A DNA stretch of 64,000 nucleotides, taken from assembly GCA_004794655.1 (NCBI GenBank), contig SMMW01000634.1:4312501-4376500 (forward strand), in the 5' to 3' direction. Shown piece by piece: positions 33,745 to 45,404 of the stretch; positions within the stretch are counted from its first letter, which is position 1, and every line of letters begins with the position of its first letter. The notes beneath the pieces were generated by a model that saw only the letters and a list, made by a program, of their open reading frames with translations, was not told the DNA's origin and did no database searches. The translations under genes were made by a program, and so were the position numbers. Origin of the DNA: Marisa cornuarietis. Its lineage: Eukaryota; Mollusca; Gastropoda; Architaenioglossa; Ampullariidae.

Positions 33745-34496
33745 AGAACTTAAATTTCCAGATTGGAAAGAAAAGGCGTCTTCGTACCTTGGAGAGAGCA
33801 AGGACAGCGAGGAGGTAAAGACAAAGAAATTGCGGGCCAGCCTTCGAGGTGTGGCCCAGGAACAAGTAAAACTGTGCTCCAATAGTAGAGACATCATGTC
33901 CACTTTGGAAAAACTCTACGAGAGCCGTGAGTATGCCGATGATATTCTCGTGGAATTTTTTGGCATGAAAGCACACAAGGGGGAGCTGGCGTCAGGATTT
34001 TGATTATGTCTGTGGGACAGATTGGCAAAAGGTGGGCAGTTCTGTGACGGGGAAATCAAAAGGAGAGTGTACCATGCCTTCGTGACACAACTGAAAGTCA
34101 CTCAGCCCATATTGGCTTCAGAACTCTGCACCAGCTTTGGAGCCCCGGGTCAAGCCAAACCCGACCTGTTGTGCCAGGTGAAGGAAGGGGAGAGTGTCGC
34201 CATTCCGCAGAGCACAGTGAAGGCCCACCACCAAGTCATCAAAGGCGATGTTGACGTCCCATTGAAGGACACACTTGACCTGGATAAACTGGCCACGCTG
34301 GTAGCTCAGAAGCTGAGGGCACAAGATCCATCCGCTCCACCCCCCGGGACCCCTATCCCTTCCACAGAGGGGACACGACATCATGAGGCACTGTGGAGAC
34401 AACAACCCGGGACGCATCGTCCAAGAAGGGGGCCTGCTTCAACTGCAGAGCCCAGGGACACTTTGCACGAAATTGCAGGCGCAGGGGGCTACCTTT
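33745..34496 (+). pseudogene. LTR-element Gag fragment with zinc knuckle
   Basis: The Gag region begins with KFPDWKEKASSYLGESKDS and has an in-frame stop at about 34001. Further on, in a second frame, 34429-34470 encodes CFNCRAQGHFARNC, a retroviral-type CCHC knuckle (CX2CX4HX4C), so a frameshift lies between. The N-terminus of Gag is missing. Confidence 0.75.
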
Positions 34497-34699
34497 AAAC
34501 GACAATCAGTCACTGGCAAGGAGCGACCAGTGACTGCACCAGCAACATCGAACACCAAGAAGCTCCAGACGACAGAGATCCAGAGCGACAGATCAGCGCA
34601 ACCCAGACCTGTGCAGGCAGACTTTCGTAGCCCATCACGCGAAGAAGTGCTGACACAAGTGCGGGACTATTTCAGGGAAGCCTCACTGGCTTCCAAGAC

Positions 34700-35231
34700 T
34701 AACCAAGTGACAGTGGTGGATTCACCACACTCTTTGGACACTCTTGTAGGTCCCTCCTTAGAATGTAATATATCTATATGTGGTCTTTCTACACGAGGGT
34801 TGCTAGACAGTGGATCGCAGGTCACCACTGTAGCATAACACATCTATAGGGATAACCTCTCCCACATTCCCCTGTTTAATCTAGAAGACATTGTGGGGTT
34901 CAAGCTATCAGTAAGGGGAGCGGCGGGCCAGGTGGTACCCTACATTGGTGCCATGCATATTGATTGTTGCTTGCCAGTGACAGTAGTAGGGACGAACGAG
35001 ACAGTACACATCCTAGCGTTAGTGGGCAAGGATACAGAATATTCCTCCCAGGTACCCGTCATAGTGGGGACTAACGTATTTAAACAGCTAGCTGGGAGTC
35101 GCACTCCCAAAAACATCTTTCGCCAGATCCCCTCTATAGCTGTTTTAATGTATAAACAAGCGGTGTCGGGGGGTGATACGGAAGGGTACCTGGGAACAGT
35201 AAGGCTCAAATGTTTTCGCTGTGGGCTTTGA
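34700..35231 (+). pseudogene. LTR-element aspartic protease region
   Basis: GLLDSGSQVTTVA (about 34797-34835) contains the catalytic D-S-G of a retroviral-type protease and is followed by a stop. The next frame (34893-35231) reads typical flap and C-terminal phrases (YIGAMHIDCCLPV, SSQVPVIVGTNVF). No RT follows; the sequence runs to an untranslated region, a G-run and the 3' LTR. Confidence 0.75.
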
Positions 35232-35565
35232 AGTGCCGCATCGCGTGTTCAAAAGTGCGCCAGCCACGGTATTTTTGCGGGCATATGGTCGCGCTGACTT
35301 TCAGACTATGCGACCCTCAGCGAAATTTTGCGGGAATCCCGCAAGGCCGCAGCCTAGAATTACCTCTGACTGATACATCTCGTATACGGGGCCATAAACG
35401 AAGCGATAGAGGTGTTGGGGAAATGGCATAGGTTTCCAGCAGTGATTGAAACGGATGTATAATGGTAAGAGGTCAGGGAGTTAATTTTAGGCGGATGATA
35501 GGAAATGGTCGCATTTTGAGAGAAAAAGCGCTTATTTAATTTTTTTTTTTGGGGGGGGGGGTGAC

Positions 35566-35941
35566 TGTAACACCCATGACAAAATAATACTTTTATTGTC
35601 ATGTGCATTCACACATTTTTAATAATTTTTGTTTTATTGTTTTAAATTGTGTTGTCTCGAGATCGCGAGAGTACGTAAGGGGAAATAACTCTCAACTCCT
35701 CACATCCGGTCATTTAAACGTTCGACATCGATCGGGTGGGACGAATTAAGTCCTTATCCCAAGTGTTGTCCTAAATCAGGGCAACAGCCTCCTCTTCTTT
35801 CTTTCCCTTCCCTTTTTAATTCTATGTGTACGCCCGTAACTGCAATAAAGAGATATTTTGGGGGGGGAAACCAGCCTTGATGTTGATGAAAATAAACACT
35901 CCACCCGACATTTAAGCCTCCCATGTTTAGCACCCGCTACA
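35566..35941 (+). repeat. 3' LTR (376 bp) of the truncated element
   Basis: Preceded by a purine tract (about 35550-35565, ...GGGGGTGAC). Its first ~145 bp match 33600-33744. It contains AATAAAGAGATATT near its end. Confidence 0.85.
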
Positions 35942-36760
35942 GATGTAATCTCTAAAATAGATATTGCTTGTATCTTAGAAACCAAACTAGACGACTTTGA
36001 CCGGATTGACCTGGCTGGTTTTACATGCTTTATGAAAAACAGAAGTGGTTTTAAACACAGATCCGGAGGTATAGCATTACTTGTTCGTAATGAGCTGTTG
36101 AGACACATTAAGATTATCAAGAACGTTGATTTTACCAGAAGAATAGAAGCTAACCTTCTGAAGTATTATCGCCTTGTCCAGCACCTGATTTCAGACAATG
36201 GCCTGTTTTTTGAAATAAGTGTTCCAAATAAAGAGAAATCTCAAACTCTTGTTGGTGCTGCTGTATATGTGCCACCTGAAAACTCAGTTTATGCAAACAG
36301 ATCAACTTTTCAGGAAATTGAAGAGACGTTAGCTAATTGGGACTGTGAATGTGTATTGCTACTTGGAGATTTTAATGCTAGAACAGGAACAATTCCATAT
36401 TTTGTTAACTCTAATGATAAAAGTGTTGATGATGATGACGATGCATTTACTGTTACAACCACTGATTTGATGGACACTTTTGGTATAAACAAATAAAGAT
36501 ACTCCATGGACAAGGGTGTAAGCAATTTTGGACACTCTTTGCTTGAACTTTGTATAAGCCAAGGTTTATGAATTGTAAACGGTAGAGCCGGAAAAGATGT
36601 AAACATAGGCAAGTTTACATGTAAAGGGGCGAGTGTAGTCGACTAAGCAATTGTCTCCCCTTCTATTTTTCCCCATTAAGCAGAGTTTTATATTGATGAA
36701 TTTAATGAGTGTATCTCTGATGTTCATTGCCCTCTCTACCTAACACTAATATTTGATGCA
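35942..36760 (+). pseudogene. LINE ORF2 endonuclease domain (continued)
   Basis: APE-like endonuclease motifs in order: ILETKLDD (catalytic Glu), SGGIALLVR and LLLGDFNAR (the D-x-N pair). The frame stops at 36494, and later motifs survive only in broken frames (for example KFTCKG..SVVD and the ISDVHCPLY region, where SDH is expected). Non-functional. Confidence 0.8.
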
Positions 36761-36859
36761 AATCATTATAATGTTGAGAATGTTAAGTATAAACCAAATG
36801 ACAAGAAAAGTATACCATGTGACTCAAGTAGACCAGTCTGCAGATAGGAATTTTCTCCA

Positions 36860-39393
36860 GTGTTTCTTAATAGTATCAACAAGAAACTTGTCTGTGAGTT
36901 AGCTGTTTTATTAAATAAATTACTGGAAAATGTCCATGATGTTACAGAGGAAAATGTAAATGAAGTATCTGAAAAACTAACTGATATCATTTTGTCCACA
37001 GCAAAAAAGTCTTGTATGATAAATACTCATCATCAAAGGAAGAAACCTATTAAAGCTAACAATAAAGAACATCTTCCTTGGTTTGATAACGACTGTAGAC
37101 AAAAATGTAAAGAGCTCCGTAACGCCAAGCGAACCAATTATGACGTTAAACAAGCCTTTAAAAACTATAAATCCACTCTAAGTAAGAAGTATGGAAAATA
37201 CAGAAGCCATATACACAATAAACTACGAACCATGCGATGCAAAAATCCTAAATCATATTGGAAGCTTCTTAACTCGTCTGGCACAAACAGGAATAAAGTA
37301 GATAATATGCCAACTCATGAGGAATTCGTGCATCATTTTGAAAAACTAGGAAATATCCCCGATGAGGATATCAAACCAGATACATGCCCCCTAGATATAA
37401 ATTGTGATTTAATTATTAATGATGCATTGGATAAAGAGATATCTATGGATGAGGTACAAGCAGGCATTGGCAGGTTAAAAAACAACAAGGCTTGTGGAGC
37501 TGATATGGTTCTAAACGAATTTCTTAAAGCCTCTGCTCCAAAATTAATAAGCATATTAACATCATTGTTCAACCTTGTTTTACAGTCTGGCAAGATTCCA
37601 GAAGCTTGGTCTGTTTGAATAATCTTCCCACTGTATAAGGGCAAAGGTGACACTTTGAACGTTGATAATTATAGAGGAATAACCATACTGAGCTGCATTG
37701 GAAAGCTATTTACGGGTATCATAAACTCAAGGATATACACCTTTTTGGAAGCCAACAACCTATTAGGACAAGAACAAGCAGGCTTTAGAAAAAATAACTC
37801 CACTGTCGACCATATTTTTGCCTTGCACTGCCTAGTTGATATTTATTTAAAACACAAGAAAAGATTGCTATGCACCTTCATTGATTACAGGAAGGCCTTT
37901 AACAATGTACAAAGACACATACTGTGCGAAAAATTGAGTAGCCATGGCATAGGAGGGAAAGTGTTAAACATAATAAAAGATATTTACCATAAAGCAGAGT
38001 CCTGTGTTAAAACACAGCATAGATTATCCTCTTTCTTCACATGTAATGTTGGAGTACGGCAGGGAGAAAACTTGTCGCCTGTACTTTTCTCACTGTTTTT
38101 AAATGACTTAAAAAAATTTCTTTCTCAGTATACTGATGGACTGGTATTATCTCAAACCATAGTTAACGAACAAGATTGTTGCAATATTAGTCACTATCTA
38201 TACTTATTCCTGCTTTTGTATGCTGATGATACCGTTATACTTGCTGAAACTGCCAGCAATATGCAGAATGCATTAGATGCTTTAAATGTTTACTGCAAAA
38301 AATATGGACTTCAACTAAATATTGAAAAAACACAAACCATGATATTCTCACATGGAAAAGTTAGAAAGTTCCACATCTTTCCTTCAATGGAAAAAAAATT
38401 TGAAGTGGTATGGGAGTATAAGTACCTAGGAACAGTTTTAAACTATAATAACAAATTTAATAAAGCTATAAAATTACAATGTGTATTGGCAAACAAAGCT
38501 GTTTTCATTGATCAAGGTAGAAAACTTGACTTGTCTTTAGACATTCAAATTAACCGATTTTATAGTTGTATAAAACCCATTTTGTGGTATGGATGTGAAA
38601 TTTGGGCTTTTGAATCTCTTGATATTTGTGACAAGATGCAACTGAGATCTCTGAAAATGTTGTTAAATGTGAAAAATAACACACCAACATGTATGGTGTT
38701 GGGGGAACTGGGCACTTTTCCTGTGTCAATTTTTGCAAAATGTAGGTTACTGCGCTTTTGGTACATGGAACATAACTCTGGAACCCAAAAACTATCTGTC
38801 CTCTTGCTTCATTTATGCAATTTGTTAATAGCCCATTATGTAAATTTTCCTGGTTTAGCTATGTACATACCCTGTTAGATGCCTTAAGTCTTTCCTTTAT
38901 CTGGAAATTTGGCTGTAGATTTTCTCCCTGTAATTTTAAAAACATTGTAATGCAACGTCTAAAGGATCAATTTATTCAAAAATGGAAACAAGAATTATAT
39001 ACAAATAAGACTTGCACCACTTATAGCATGTTTAAAGACTATTTTAGTTTTGAGAACTATTTAATAGACTTACCACCAGCTCTTAGATCAAACTTAATAA
39101 AATTTAGGTTAAGCTGTCACAAATTCCCTATCCAGCAATTAAGATATAGTGATATACCTAGATATTTAAGAACATGTCCACTGTGTAATCTAGATGAGGT
39201 AGGCAATGAATTTCATTATATGTTTGTGTGTACTCACCCTTTCTTAATTGCTTCATGGAAAGCGCTGCTTCCGGTATATTTTGTACATTATCCAAATGAA
39301 TTTAAATTTCACCAGCTAATGAATGTTAAATCCAAGTGTATACTTATTAACCTAAGCAAATTTATTCAAACAGCATTATCATTGTTTAAATAA
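36860..39393 (+). pseudogene. LINE ORF2 reverse transcriptase and C-terminal domain
   Basis: Two long frames (36860-37618 and 37655-38878) separated by a TGA at 37616 in one frame, with a frameshift near 38800. RT motifs in order: LKNNKACGADMV (domain 0/1), NYRGITILSCIGKLF, LCTFIDYRKAFNNV (first Asp), VGVRQGENLSPVLFSLFLND and LLYADDTVILAE (YADD active site intact). A C-terminal zinc knuckle (CPLCNLDEVGNEFHYMFVC) lies at 39177-39233. The RT core is the best-preserved part of this element. Confidence 0.9.
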
Positions 39394-39639
39394 TCTTTAT
39401 ATATATATATAGTGCCTTGTATCTATTTACATATAGTTGCCATATTGTCACCACCTGTTGGAAGCTTGTTACTGAGAAAAAAAAATGCCATTGTGATTAT
39501 AATAACTGTGATGTTGTGGCTAAAAATGCCCCCAGGGCTTATAGCCAAAATAAAATACTAAAATATTAAATACTTAGATATGACTTGGTTTCTATTCATA
39601 ATGTGGTTATGGTTTGTCACAAAACTTCCAGCGGAATAT

Positions 39640-40240
39640 TAGATGCTGCTGCAACAACCACACTTGTTGAAGCTTCAGCGAGTGCAGAATACGGCTGCTA
39701 GGATAGCTGCACGAAAGAAAACGACTGACCATATCACTCCCATATTATGTTAGCTCCACTGGCTTCCTGTGGAGAAAAGAATCGACCACAAATTGTTAAC
39801 TCTGACATATGGCTGCCTTCACGACCTTGCACCTGCATATCTACAAGATCTTATTCACCGTCATCAACCTCAGCGGAACCTTCGTTCAGCAACCCAATCC
39901 ATACTAAGACTACTGCATGTTCAGACAAGGAACACAAACAAAAAGACAATGGGTTTTAGATCTTTCTCAAATATAGCCCCATTTCTGTGGAACTTGCTTC
40001 CACTCTCAACCAAGAAGTCTGAGTCTTGCAACTTTCAAGAAAACACTGAAGACCCACTTGTTTCAAATGGACTAGTTTTTTTTTTATCTCATCATCTGCA
40101 TTTTGTTGTTGTTTGTTTAAATGTAAATGAACTTGATCATTTGACCTGCAGTCTGGTGGCTGTTGGGATCACTGCGCATTAAGTGTATCTCTGAGATGCG
40201 GAAACTGGCCCATTACAAGACGAAATCATCATCATCTCGT
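39640..40240 (+). pseudogene. L2/CR1-type LINE 3' end
   Basis: Reads LQRVQNTAAR, then LHWLPVEKRIDHKLL after one stop, LAPAYLQDLI, and FSNIAPFLWNLLP: the canonical L2/CR1 C-terminal region. A 3' UTR ends in (ATC)4 at about 40225-40238. It is 5'-truncated and lies just downstream of the large LINE. Confidence 0.8.
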
Positions 40241-40879
40241 TCGTTTAAACGTTTTACAACCCTTTTTAGATGCTGAAAGGGCAGCCAAAAAGGCACAAAC
40301 AGATGATTAGCGTAAAATGTATCATATGTACGTAAATGTTATACATAGGTTAAGTTTAAAATTAAGAAAGTTGAAATTTAAGAAAGTTTATTTTTACAAT
40401 TTTGTTATTTTGAGTAAAGAAAGTTTACTTTTTTACAATTTAATTTTATGAATTCGTTTGAAGTAAAGAAAGTGCAATTGTAGTTTTGTTTAAAGTGTAA
40501 GAAAGTGCTGTATCTACGCTTTGTTCTGTGCCAGTATCCCTTTCTCTCTCTTCAACCGCTCTCCATTAGCCACACTCATCTGTCGCCAAGATTACAGTAC
40601 CGTATTTTATATGTTTTTCTAACTGTATTTTGAAAATTTTTCTTTTATTTATTTATTTTGTGTAATTTGAAGTTTTTCGTGTGTGTTTCTTAATTAAAAA
40701 CATATTTTTTCATAATTTAGGAAATTTTGGGGACTTGTCAGAGGGCTAAGCTTTGTGTTGGTTTAAATCTATTTTTACCAGTCAATCAGAGAAACTGTAT
40801 CATCTGACATCAGCAAATTTAGAGTAACATGGCTGCTCCCTTTCACTTTGCTTTGTGCATGTGTTTTGGATAAAATTGT
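40241..40879. other. no gene seen; degenerate AT-rich repeats
   Basis: 40355-40520 contains four loose copies of a TAAGAAAGTTTATTTTTACAATTT-like phrase cut by substitutions. Nothing else is recognisable. Confidence 0.45.
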
Positions 40880-41365
40880 ATCATTTTTTTAGCATGAAGG
40901 GTAAAGAGCCTCAACCTGGCCTGTCAGGGGTGAAATCAGGGACGAAACGTGCCTGAAAGCAACTGTAAGCAGCACAGTAAGTAAACAATATGCTGGATGA
41001 TTTATCAGAAGTACAATTAGACAATAATTACTCTGACAGTTAGGCAGATTTGAATTAGATGATTTGGCCACAGACAGTGATGTTGAAAATGAACCACAGC
41101 TTGCACAATCAGCTGATCAAAGGAGGTGAGTCCCCACAGACTCAGGATATGTTGACGATGTTGGAGATGGCAACTAAAGAAAGAATTCTAGCGTTAAAGT
41201 AAAGGTACATTATCTGCTATGTTCATGCAAAGTATCAATCCCATTTCTTTCATCATAACTATAATATTGGCAGCAAACACTGTATGCCTATTATTAGCCA
41301 AATTTGGCCCAGGAACTCATGCAGGAAGGCTCAAAATTGTTCAGGAACTCAGGGCTCAAAGGGTT
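40880..41365 (+). mobile_element. piggyBac-like remnant (acidic N-terminus plus 3' end)
   Basis: From about 40989, frames read LDDLSEVQLDNNYSDS and, after a stop, LDDLATDSDVENEPQLA, resembling the acidic N-terminal tails of PGBD transposases. 41170-41365 matches the piggyBac-like 3' end at 21629-21823 and finishes CTCAAAGGGTTCAA (a mutated TTAA). The catalytic part is absent. Confidence 0.5.
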
Positions 41366-41849
41366 CAACGAAAAGGCTATGGATAAGAATTCATGTGGCT
41401 TTAGAGATAAAAAGCGGAAAAGAAGTAATACAGGAAGAGGTAAACAAGTTATGCAGCTAAACCAGTATCAGACTTGTTCATTAAAAATTAATCAAAGTTT
41501 AGAAATAGCAAGACAGACACAAAATCAAGTGGTTAGAGTTAAAACATAAAAGCTATAAAGTAAATCAGTGAAAAGAGACAGAAAAGTTATGCATTTAGTG
41601 AAACTTGACAAGGACCAAATGAGTGTTAACAAAACGTACCACAAAAGGCTATCGTATGCACAATTTTAACCCAAAAATACGTGGATGACAATTCACGTGC
41701 CCATGGAGATCAAGTGCAAATGTCAGTGAAGAGAACACCCAACCCAAGACAGTTGTTTTATATAGCCCGACCATTATAACATTTGACACCGGATGTCTCG
41801 GCATGCAGGAAATGACCTCTCCAAGCGGTAATGAGCTTTGGCTTCATGC
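41366..41849. other. no gene seen
   Basis: A 60-codon Lys/Gln-rich frame continues to 41549 without a recognisable domain. Otherwise nothing supported. Confidence 0.4.
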
Positions 41850-42004
41850 GCATGCGAAGACTACACCCAGAGGTTTAGTTCTGTTCAAATGTCCCGTGTC
41901 GGTGCCTGAGAGCATCACTTGTGATGTCCGCCGAGGAAGCTCTCTAACAAAGTTCTGACCGGTCTCTGAGGCTGATGTGAAAGCTATTAATCTAAAAGGC
42001 AAGC
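41850..42004 (+). pseudogene. L2/CR1 LINE remnant, left of the LTR insertion
   Basis: Reads PVSEADVKAINLKGKLA just before the LTR; the frame resumes at 49313 with TCQLDPMVTSLLLECLDILL after removal of one CAAGC copy. This is the start of the L2/CR1 RT region. Confidence 0.75.
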
Positions 42005-42307
42005 TGTTAGGAACATGGGTTACCACCCCTGAACGTTTGGTGTAACGAGGTTGTCACCCTTGTGTATTTTCTTGTATGAGTAGTGTAGAGAGTGAATGTC
42101 CCATCATCGAAGACAGAGCTTGAAGGAAAAAACAGACTTTTAACATAAATCGCTCGTAGATATTTAATTTCGAGTAGACTCAGTGTAGGATATTTGCTGT
42201 TTGATGATTATAGGCTTTTAATTAGAGAAAAAATATTTCTGAAAGAATACGTGTGGAACACAGTGTTTGCAGGCGTGCTCTGTGGAGTCTGTGTGTGCTC
42301 CCCAACA
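42005..42307 (+). repeat. 5' LTR (303 bp, internally deleted)
   Basis: Matches both ends of the 771 bp 3' LTR but lacks about 380 bp in the middle (after GTATGAGTAG at 42083) and about 90 bp nearer the right end. Confidence 0.85.
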
Positions 42308-42309
42308 AT

Positions 42310-42327
42310 TGGTGACCCCGACGTGAT
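42310..42327 (+). promoter_or_regulatory. primer-binding site, tRNA-Trp type
   Basis: TGGTGACCCCGACGTGAT, 2 bp after the 5' LTR, is complementary to the 3' end of eukaryotic tRNA-Trp (…CACGTCGGGGTCACCA). It marks the minus-strand primer site. Confidence 0.8.
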
Positions 42328-42614
42328 CTGTCATGGGTTTATATGGTTTGGTACAGAGTCGGGTGAATGATTGTCTTTAGATCTCGTGCATGTTTTCTCC
42401 CCTGATCTAGGCTTAGTTGAACTAGGGTGGTTGTAAAATATTGATAGTTATTTAATGCTGTTAATGTTTATGTGTGTGGGACTTGGTGCAGTATCCCTGT
42501 CTCCAGCTTCACGGGTCTACGGGTGTGTAAAGTTCTACCCGTAGTAAGGAATTAGCCTCTTGTCATTATTTTCCAAGCTCACTATTCTGTGTGTGAAAGT
42601 GTATGCAATAACCA

Positions 42615-42665
42615 AAAGTGAGAGTGTTGAACGATTTCATGGGACATTGAAACCCATGACTCGAA
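42615..42665 (+). pseudogene. Gmr1-like integrase, catalytic Glu block
   Basis: The frame reads SESVERFHGTLKPM, the integrase motif carrying the catalytic Glu. It lies only ~290 bp after the primer site, so gag, protease and the first two thirds of integrase have been deleted. It is cut by a LINE and resumes at 45405. Confidence 0.75.
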
Positions 42666-43279
42666 CAGTGCTCACTCACAGCAGAGCAGACGGGGAGTAC
42701 ATTTGACTGATTAACACAAGTATTTGGGTGAACAAGTTTGACTCAGGAAAAAAGAGTCAACGAAGACAACGACGATACCCCTACATGCTCCTCAAGCCTC
42801 TAGTACAACACCAGAGACGTCTGCACCGCACATCCCTGGTACAACACCAAAGAGATCTGCTCCTCAAATTTCTGGCATTTTTTGGGCCCAGATTCAGAGC
42901 AAACAGTGTCCGACCCCATTTGAACGAAGAATTTCAGGTTTGATGAGACGAAAGCTTCGGTACTGTTTGTATTTTCAAATAACCACTAAATAAACCACTA
43001 GAATAATTCTCTACAGTTTCTGAAAAATGTCATTAAAAAAATACTACTCTGCCGTACCACTATATGCTGCTGGATTCGCTGAGCGGTACTCAGGGAAGAA
43101 GGTAGTGTGGTCTCTGGAATATCTCAAGGTTTTCCACTAATTAAAGAAGCAATTTGAGATTATTTTTGTCTTCTCAACAATAATTGTTTGGAGGAAATAT
43201 TCCAGCTAGTCCTTTGTTATTTCGTGCTTGTTGTGGATGTTTTATGGCAGTGTTTGTGCACTTCAATGGGAGACGCGCC

Positions 43280-43405
43280 ATGACCAAGGAACAAAACCAT
43301 GTGAGTACTGTGTGACTGAACAGCCTCTCGCTGTCTCTTGTTTTGATTTTCGCAATCGCTACATTACTTGAGCAGTGCGGTGACATTGAAATGAATCCTG
43401 GGGCC
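43280..43405 (+). pseudogene. LINE ORF start: hydrophobic leader and 2A-like motif
   Basis: From ATG at 43280 (MTKEQNHVSTV), after one TGA at 43313, the frame gives LSLVLIFAIATLLEQCG followed by DIEMNPGA (43382-43405). DxExNPGP is the ribosome-skipping 2A motif, which is known at the N-terminus of some animal LINE ORFs, sometimes as part of a signal peptide. Here the final Pro is replaced by Ala, the first residue of the RT block AIKSLKNGKAPGP, which suggests a deletion junction right after NPG. Confidence 0.65.
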
Positions 43406-45300
43406 ATAAAATCCCTAAAAAATGGTAAAGCACCAGGTCCAGAAGGCATAATTGGTAGTTTATAAATATTCGGACGGTGCCTTTATAAACTTTTTTGTAA
43501 AATATTTTAACACCCTATTTGATAAAGGCACATACCCAGAACAGTGGACTGAATCTATTATTCAGCCCACCATAAGGAGGGAGATCCCTCAGGTCCAAAA
43601 AATTATCGTGGAATATCTCTAAATGATATTAGCAGTAAGATGTACAGCCACATTGTGAATAATAGGTTAAAAAATGGGCAGAATTAAACGATATAGTGGG
43701 GGAGAACCAGGCTGGCTTTAGGAAAGATCGTTCTATGGTTGACCATACTTTTACATTAATTTCCACCATCCAGAAACAATTTGCTATGAATCGTAAATTT
43801 TATGTAGCATTTATCGATTTTGAAAAAGCATTCGACTCTGTCTCTCGAAAATTACTTTGGCCAATCCTTACCAAACATGGTGTACATGGTAAACTATACA
43901 AATGCATCCAAAATATGTACAAATCGGTTAAAGCCCATGTGAGATGTGGAGGCAATTTCACGAATTACATTGAGTGCACAAAGGGAGTTAAGCAAGGAGA
44001 TGTATGCAGCTCTATACTTTTCTCGCTTTTTATTAATGAGCTAGCTTTAGAAATTATGAATAATGGAAAACATGGGGCAACCTTTACACATGAATTTATG
44101 GAAATATTCATTCTTTTATTTGCGAATGATATGGTATTGATTTCCAAAACTATAGTAGGACTACAACACCAACTAAATACATTATATAACACATCAGTAC
44201 GACTGGGCCTAAATGTTAATCTAAATAAGAGTAATGTTTTTAGAAAAGGGGTATTTTTAGCGAGTGAAAGGTGGCTCTATGGAGGTATGTAAATAAATGT
44301 GGTAAATACATATAAGTATTTAGGCCTTTACTTCTTCTCAAGATTAAGTTTATCTCGTGCATCTGAAGACCTAACTGCTAAGGCCAAGAAAGCAGTATTC
44401 TGCATCATTAATACATTATACAAGATAGGAAACCATCCTGTAAGTGTTTTTACCAGGCTATTTGATATGCAAGTTAAACCAATCTTATGTTATGCAGCCG
44501 AAGTTTGGGGCCTTCATGGAAGTGTCTGTATAGAAATTGAAAAAGTTCACACATATGCTATGAAAAGATTTTTGGGTGTGGGTGTACGCACCCCTAACAT
44601 GATGATATACGGTGATTTTGGCAGATACCCACTTTTCGTTAGCATATACATAAGCTGTATCAGATATTGGATAAAATTAACAAGGATGGAGCAACAAAGA
44701 CTTCCATGGAGAGCTTACAAAATGTTAGAACGATTAGACAATAATGGAAAGCAAAATTGGATATCTGAGATCAGATTACTTCTATTTAGGTATGGTTTTG
44801 GACATGTTTGGCTAAATCAAGGAGTGGAATCAGTAAGCAATTTTATAAAATGTTTTAAACAAAGATTGATTGTCACTGGCAAGAATGGGATTTTATAATC
44901 AATAGCAGTGAAAGGTTTAAATTCTATAAATCAATTAAATCTGTGACTCACAGAGAAATGTATTTGAGTTTAGATGTTAATAGATTAATCAGAAATGCAT
45001 TAGTAAGATTTCGATTTGGTATTTCAGATATAATGACACATACTTTAAGATATTCTGACAATAATATAAGTAAAATATGCCCTATGTGTCAAATTGATGA
45101 AGAGGATGAGTTCCATTTTATATTATGTTGTCCATGCCTAAAAGATTTAAGAAAAAATTTCATTCCGAAAATGTACTACACCATACCAAATAACTCCAAA
45201 CTGCAGAATCTTATGTCAACAAAAAAACGAAACAATACTGTACAATCTTGCCAAGTTTGTGTATTTAGCGGCAAAGAAAAGAGATGCTATTATATACAAA
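43403..45300 (+). pseudogene. nested LINE reverse transcriptase and C-terminus
   Basis: RT motifs: AIKSLKNGKAPGPEG, NYRGISLNDI, QAGFRKDRSMVDHTF, YVAFIDFEKAFDSV (first Asp), GVKQGDVCSSILFSLFINE, and LLFANDMVLIS, where the YADD box has become FAND so one catalytic Asp is lost. Then NTYKYLGLYF, RHP-like region (KPILCYAAEVWGLH) and a zinc knuckle CPMCQIDEEDEFHFILCC (45079-45132). Stops at 44290 and 44896 and a frameshift break the frame. Confidence 0.85.
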
Positions 45301-45404
45301 TGACATTTTGCATCTATTATGGACTATATATCTTCCCTGAATCATGTTGCATGACAATCTTTTTGAATGGGCCCAAAGGCCTAACAAATAAACTATTCGT
45401 ATTC

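Larger units (their letters stand above)
33600..35941 (+). mobile_element. truncated gypsy-like LTR element (gag and protease only)
   Basis: Begins TGTAACACCC and ends ACCCGCTACA; 4 bp GATG is present on both sides. The 3' LTR (35566-35941, 376 bp) is complete, but the 5' LTR copy stops after about 145 bp (33744) and runs straight into Gag, so the rest of the 5' LTR and the leader are deleted. Pol after protease is also missing. Confidence 0.85.
29600..39580 (+). mobile_element. large APE-type LINE with two nested insertions
   Basis: ORF1 (29994-33330, interrupted) and ORF2 (33541-39393, interrupted) lie in order on the plus strand, followed by a 3' UTR ending near an AATAAA at 39551. Nested inserts are a PIF/Harbinger element (~30457-32846) in ORF1 and an LTR element (33600-35941) in ORF2. 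Without them the LINE would be about 5.2 kb. The 5' boundary is not defined. Confidence 0.8.
42666..45404 (+). mobile_element. LINE nested in integrase, 17 bp target duplication
   Basis: GAAACCCATGAYTCGAA occurs at 42649-42665 and 45405-45421 (one mismatch). The insert has a 5' region with Pro/Ser/Thr-rich frames, a hydrophobic leader with a 2A-like motif (43316-43405), an RT domain and C-terminal knuckle, and a tail AATAAACTATTCGTATTC. The endonuclease is missing. Confidence 0.85.
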
